NCBI GenBank assembly: GCA_017449925.1
Contig: JAFSYO010000056.1
Coordinates: 1-24,321, forward strand
Source: Stomatobaculum sp.
Lineage (GTDB): Bacteria > Bacillota_A > Clostridia > Lachnospirales > Lachnospiraceae
Direction: 5' to 3'
Length of the DNA stretch: 24,321 nucleotides
Each line of letters starts with the position of its first letter. Position 1 is the first letter of the stretch. The notes beneath the pieces were generated by a model, which searched no databases, was not told the DNA's origin, and was given only the letters and a program-made list of their open reading frames with translations. Shown here one piece after another: positions 22,551 to 24,321 of this stretch. A program made the position numbers and the translations under genes.

Positions 22551-23696
22551 TTAGAAGAGTCCTTTCTTTTTGGAGTTTGTCTTGCCTTCCATGGCGTCGT
22601 CAAAAGCCTGCAGCGCTTCTTTCTGCGCCTGGGTCAGCTTGACGGGCACATCCACCACCAGGGTGACATAGTGGTCGCCCCGGATGTTCTTGTTGCGGAG
22701 GGAAGGAACTCCCTTTCCGCGGAGCCGCACCCTCGTATCTGTCTGGGTGCCTGCCTTCACATTGTACTCCACCTCTCCGTCTACGGTGCGGATGCGGATC
22801 GTGCCGCCCAGGGCCGCTTTCGCGAAGCTGATGGGTACCGTGGAGAAGATATTGGTGTCCTGGCGCTTGAAGATGGGATGCGGACTGACGATGCACTCCA
22901 CCAGAAGGTCTCCCCGGTCGCCGCCGTTCACGCCCGGCTCTCCTCCGCCGGCCATCCTGACGGACAGGCCGTTGTCGATACCCGCCGGGATGGTGACCCG
23001 GAAAGTCTTCCGTTTCTGGTTGTAGCCGGTGCCGTTGCAGCTGGTGCACTTCTCCTTGACGATCTTCCCCGCGCCGCGGCAGTTCGGGCAGGTCTGCACG
23101 TTCTGCATGGTCCCGAACATGGTCCGAGACATCTGGACGATCTTGCCCTTTCCCTGACAGGTCGGGCAGGTCTCCGGGGTCGTCCCGGCCTTTGCGCCGC
23201 TGCCGTGACACACGGAACAGACCTCCTTGAAATTGACCGTGATCTCCTTCTCGCAGCCGAATACTGCTTCCTCAAAGGTCAGGCGCACTGACGTGCGGAC
23301 ATTGGCGCCCTTCTGGGGCTCATTCGCAGAAGCCGTGCTCCTTCTGGCTCCGCCGCCAAAGAAATCGCCGAAGATCCCGCCGCCGTCGCCGAAGAAGTCG
23401 CCGAAAATATCGCTGAAATCCGCGGCGTTTCCGTAGAAGCCGCCTCCTGTGCCTCCTCCGGGTCCGTCGAAGGCAGCGTGTCCGAACTGGTCGTACTGCT
23501 TTCTCTTCTCCGGGTCGCTGAGGACAGAGTAGGCTTCGCTCGCCTCTTTAAACTTGGCTTCTGCGTCTTTATCCCCCGGATTCGCGTCAGGATGATATTT
23601 TTTTGCCAGAGCCCGGTATGCTTTTTTCAGCGCCGCTTCGTCCGCGTCCTTCGGAACGCCCAGCACCTCATAATAATCCCGTTTCTGTTCTGCCAT
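22551..23696 (-). CDS. dnaJ: Chaperone protein DnaJ
   Basis: Type I (class A) Hsp40 that delivers clients to DnaK and stimulates its ATPase. The 381-residue protein has a J domain (about 5-72) with HPD at 35-37. A Gly/Phe-rich linker (about 77-117) has repeated [11 protein letters not shown]. Four CxxCxGxG zinc motifs begin at C160, C177, C203 and C217, followed by the client-binding beta domains and a dimerisation end (KKKGLF). All catalytic and zinc residues are present. AAAGGA lies just upstream of the ATG. It follows dnaK with a 136-base spacer that contains a long hairpin. Confidence 0.97.
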   Translation of the reverse strand: MAEQKRDYYEVLGVPKDADEAALKKAYRALAKKYHPDANPGDKDAEAKFKEASEAYSVLSDPEKRKQYDQFGHAAFDGPGGGTGGGFYGNAADFSDIFGDFFGDGGGIFGDFFGGGARRSTASANEPQKGANVRTSVRLTFEEAVFGCEKEITVNFKEVCSVCHGSGAKAGTTPETCPTCQGKGKIVQMSRTMFGTMQNVQTCPNCRGAGKIVKEKCTSCNGTGYNQKRKTFRVTIPAGIDNGLSVRMAGGGEPGVNGGDRGDLLVECIVSPHPIFKRQDTNIFSTVPISFAKAALGGTIRIRTVDGEVEYNVKAGTQTDTRVRLRGKGVPSLRNKNIRGDHYVTLVVDVPVKLTQAQKEALQAFDDAMEGKTNSKKKGLF

Positions 23697-23746
23697 CGTG
23701 GTCCTTTCTTTCGTCTGTCATGAACTTTGCCGGATACATCACTTCA

Positions 23747-23784
23747 GGTCCCGAAGGGCCGTCAGCCTACGGCCCTCCGGGACC
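23747..23784 (-). other. Long hairpin in the dnaK-dnaJ spacer
   Basis: Arms 23747-23762 and 23769-23784 pair over 15 of 16 positions (one A/C mismatch), with a 6-base loop. The stem is very GC-rich. It is not followed by a U run in the direction of transcription, so it is not a standard terminator; an mRNA processing or stability element that lowers dnaJ relative to dnaK is plausible. Confidence 0.7.
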
Positions 23785-23832
23785 CCGGATCATTGTTGTT
23801 TCCGTCATTCAGACGATTTCTCTGTCTTACTG

Positions 23833-24321
23833 TCAGACTTCCTTGAAGTCTCCGTCCACTACGCCGTCATCCGCCGCGTTTGCCTGGGCGCTCTGGGCGC
23901 CGCCGGCCTGCTGCTGGGCCTGGGCCTGCTCATAGACCTTGGAGAAGAGCTTCTGGGCGGAAGCCATCAGCTTTTCCTTGCCGGCCTTGATATCAGAGAC
24001 CTGATCGTCCGTCATGGACTCTGCCGGAGCGCGGTTCACCGCCTCCTTGAGGGAAGCGAGATCTGCTTCCACCGCTGCCTTGTCCGTGGGATCAAGCTTT
24101 TCTCCCACTTCCTGGATGGCCTTTTCGGTCTGGAATACCAGGGAATCCGCTTCGTTCCTGGTGTCGATATTCTCCCTGCGCTTCTTGTCCGCAGCCTCGA
24201 ACTCGGCAGCTTCCTTCACTGCCTTGTCGATATCGTCCTTGGACATGTTGGAACCGGAAGTGATGGTGATGTGCTGCTCCTTGCCGGTGCCCAGATCCTT
24301 AGCGGACACGTTCACGATGCC
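23833..24321 (-). CDS. dnaK: Chaperone protein DnaK, C-terminal part (gene runs off the right edge)
   Basis: The last ~162 residues of the Hsp70 chaperone. GIVNVSAKDLGTGKEQ is the end of the beta-sandwich substrate-binding domain. The helical lid follows, from MSKDDIDKAVKEAAEFEAADKK through RNEADSLVF to the Gln/Ala-rich tail (QAQAQQQAGG) and the charged end DDGVVDGDFKEV, matching the conserved EEVD-like acidic terminus of bacterial DnaK. The ATPase domain and any HrcA/CIRCE control upstream are outside the window. It is the first gene here of the dnaK-dnaJ-prmA-rsmE-desulfurase-thiI run. Confidence 0.97.
   Translation of the reverse strand, partial: GIVNVSAKDLGTGKEQHITITSGSNMSKDDIDKAVKEAAEFEAADKKRRENIDTRNEADSLVFQTEKAIQEVGEKLDPTDKAAVEADLASLKEAVNRAPAESMTDDQVSDIKAGKEKLMASAQKLFSKVYEQAQAQQQAGGAQSAQANAADDGVVDGDFKEV

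Overview
The window looks like chromosomal backbone of a Gram-positive, fairly GC-rich Clostridia member (Bacillota), most likely Lachnospiraceae. The evidence is the gene set and order: ireB-ruvX-DUF1292 as in Bacillus yrzL-yrrK-yrzB, one-chain glycyl-tRNA synthetase, RNase J, pyruvate phosphate dikinase, dnaK-dnaJ-prmA-rsmE, strong AGGAGG-type Shine-Dalgarno sites and sigma-A-like promoters. No species is named. I see no tRNA, rRNA, CRISPR array or insertion sequence.

Layout. At the left edge is the 5' part of ppdK (minus strand), divergent from glyS (plus), which has a near-consensus promoter and an intrinsic terminator. Immediately after that terminator is a 1047-residue plus-strand lipoprotein of unknown function, with GLUG-like repeats, a papain-like Cys/His/Asp region and a CPxCGKxH motif near its end. 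It converges on, and overlaps by 4 bases, a long minus-strand block read right to left: mtaB, ireB, ruvX, a DUF1292 gene, RNase J, an MltG-like membrane protein, trmR, a U32 protein (TrhP type), a YdcF-type membrane protein, an M16C metalloprotease, era and recO. ireB appears to be its own transcription unit, with a promoter and a terminator. An HPr-like gene on the plus strand (18105-18344), with promoter and terminator, separates this block from a second minus-strand operon read right to left: dnaK (3' part), dnaJ, prmA, rsmE, a cysteine desulfurase and thiI.

Function. Most genes serve translation and RNA quality: tRNA modification (trmR/trhP for wobble U34, thiI plus desulfurase for 4-thiouridine, mtaB for ms2t6A37), rRNA and ribosomal protein methylation (rsmE, prmA), ribosome assembly (era), RNA decay (RNase J), tRNA charging (glyS) and folding (dnaK/dnaJ), with recombination genes (recO, ruvX).

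Main surprises. (1) The RNase J gene has an in-frame TGA exactly where the conserved Gly of a Gly-Arg-Ser-Met motif is expected, with an ATG six bases later. (2) The same gene has a Lys/Glu-rich N-terminal extension of ten hexapeptide repeats. (3) The HPr-like protein lacks the active-site His but keeps the Ser46-type site. (4) The lipoprotein combines domains in an unfamiliar way. (5) The 3' ends of two successive genes, era and the M16 gene, including their stop codons, are duplicated in the following spacers. (6) The mltG slot holds only the non-catalytic N-terminal part of MltG.
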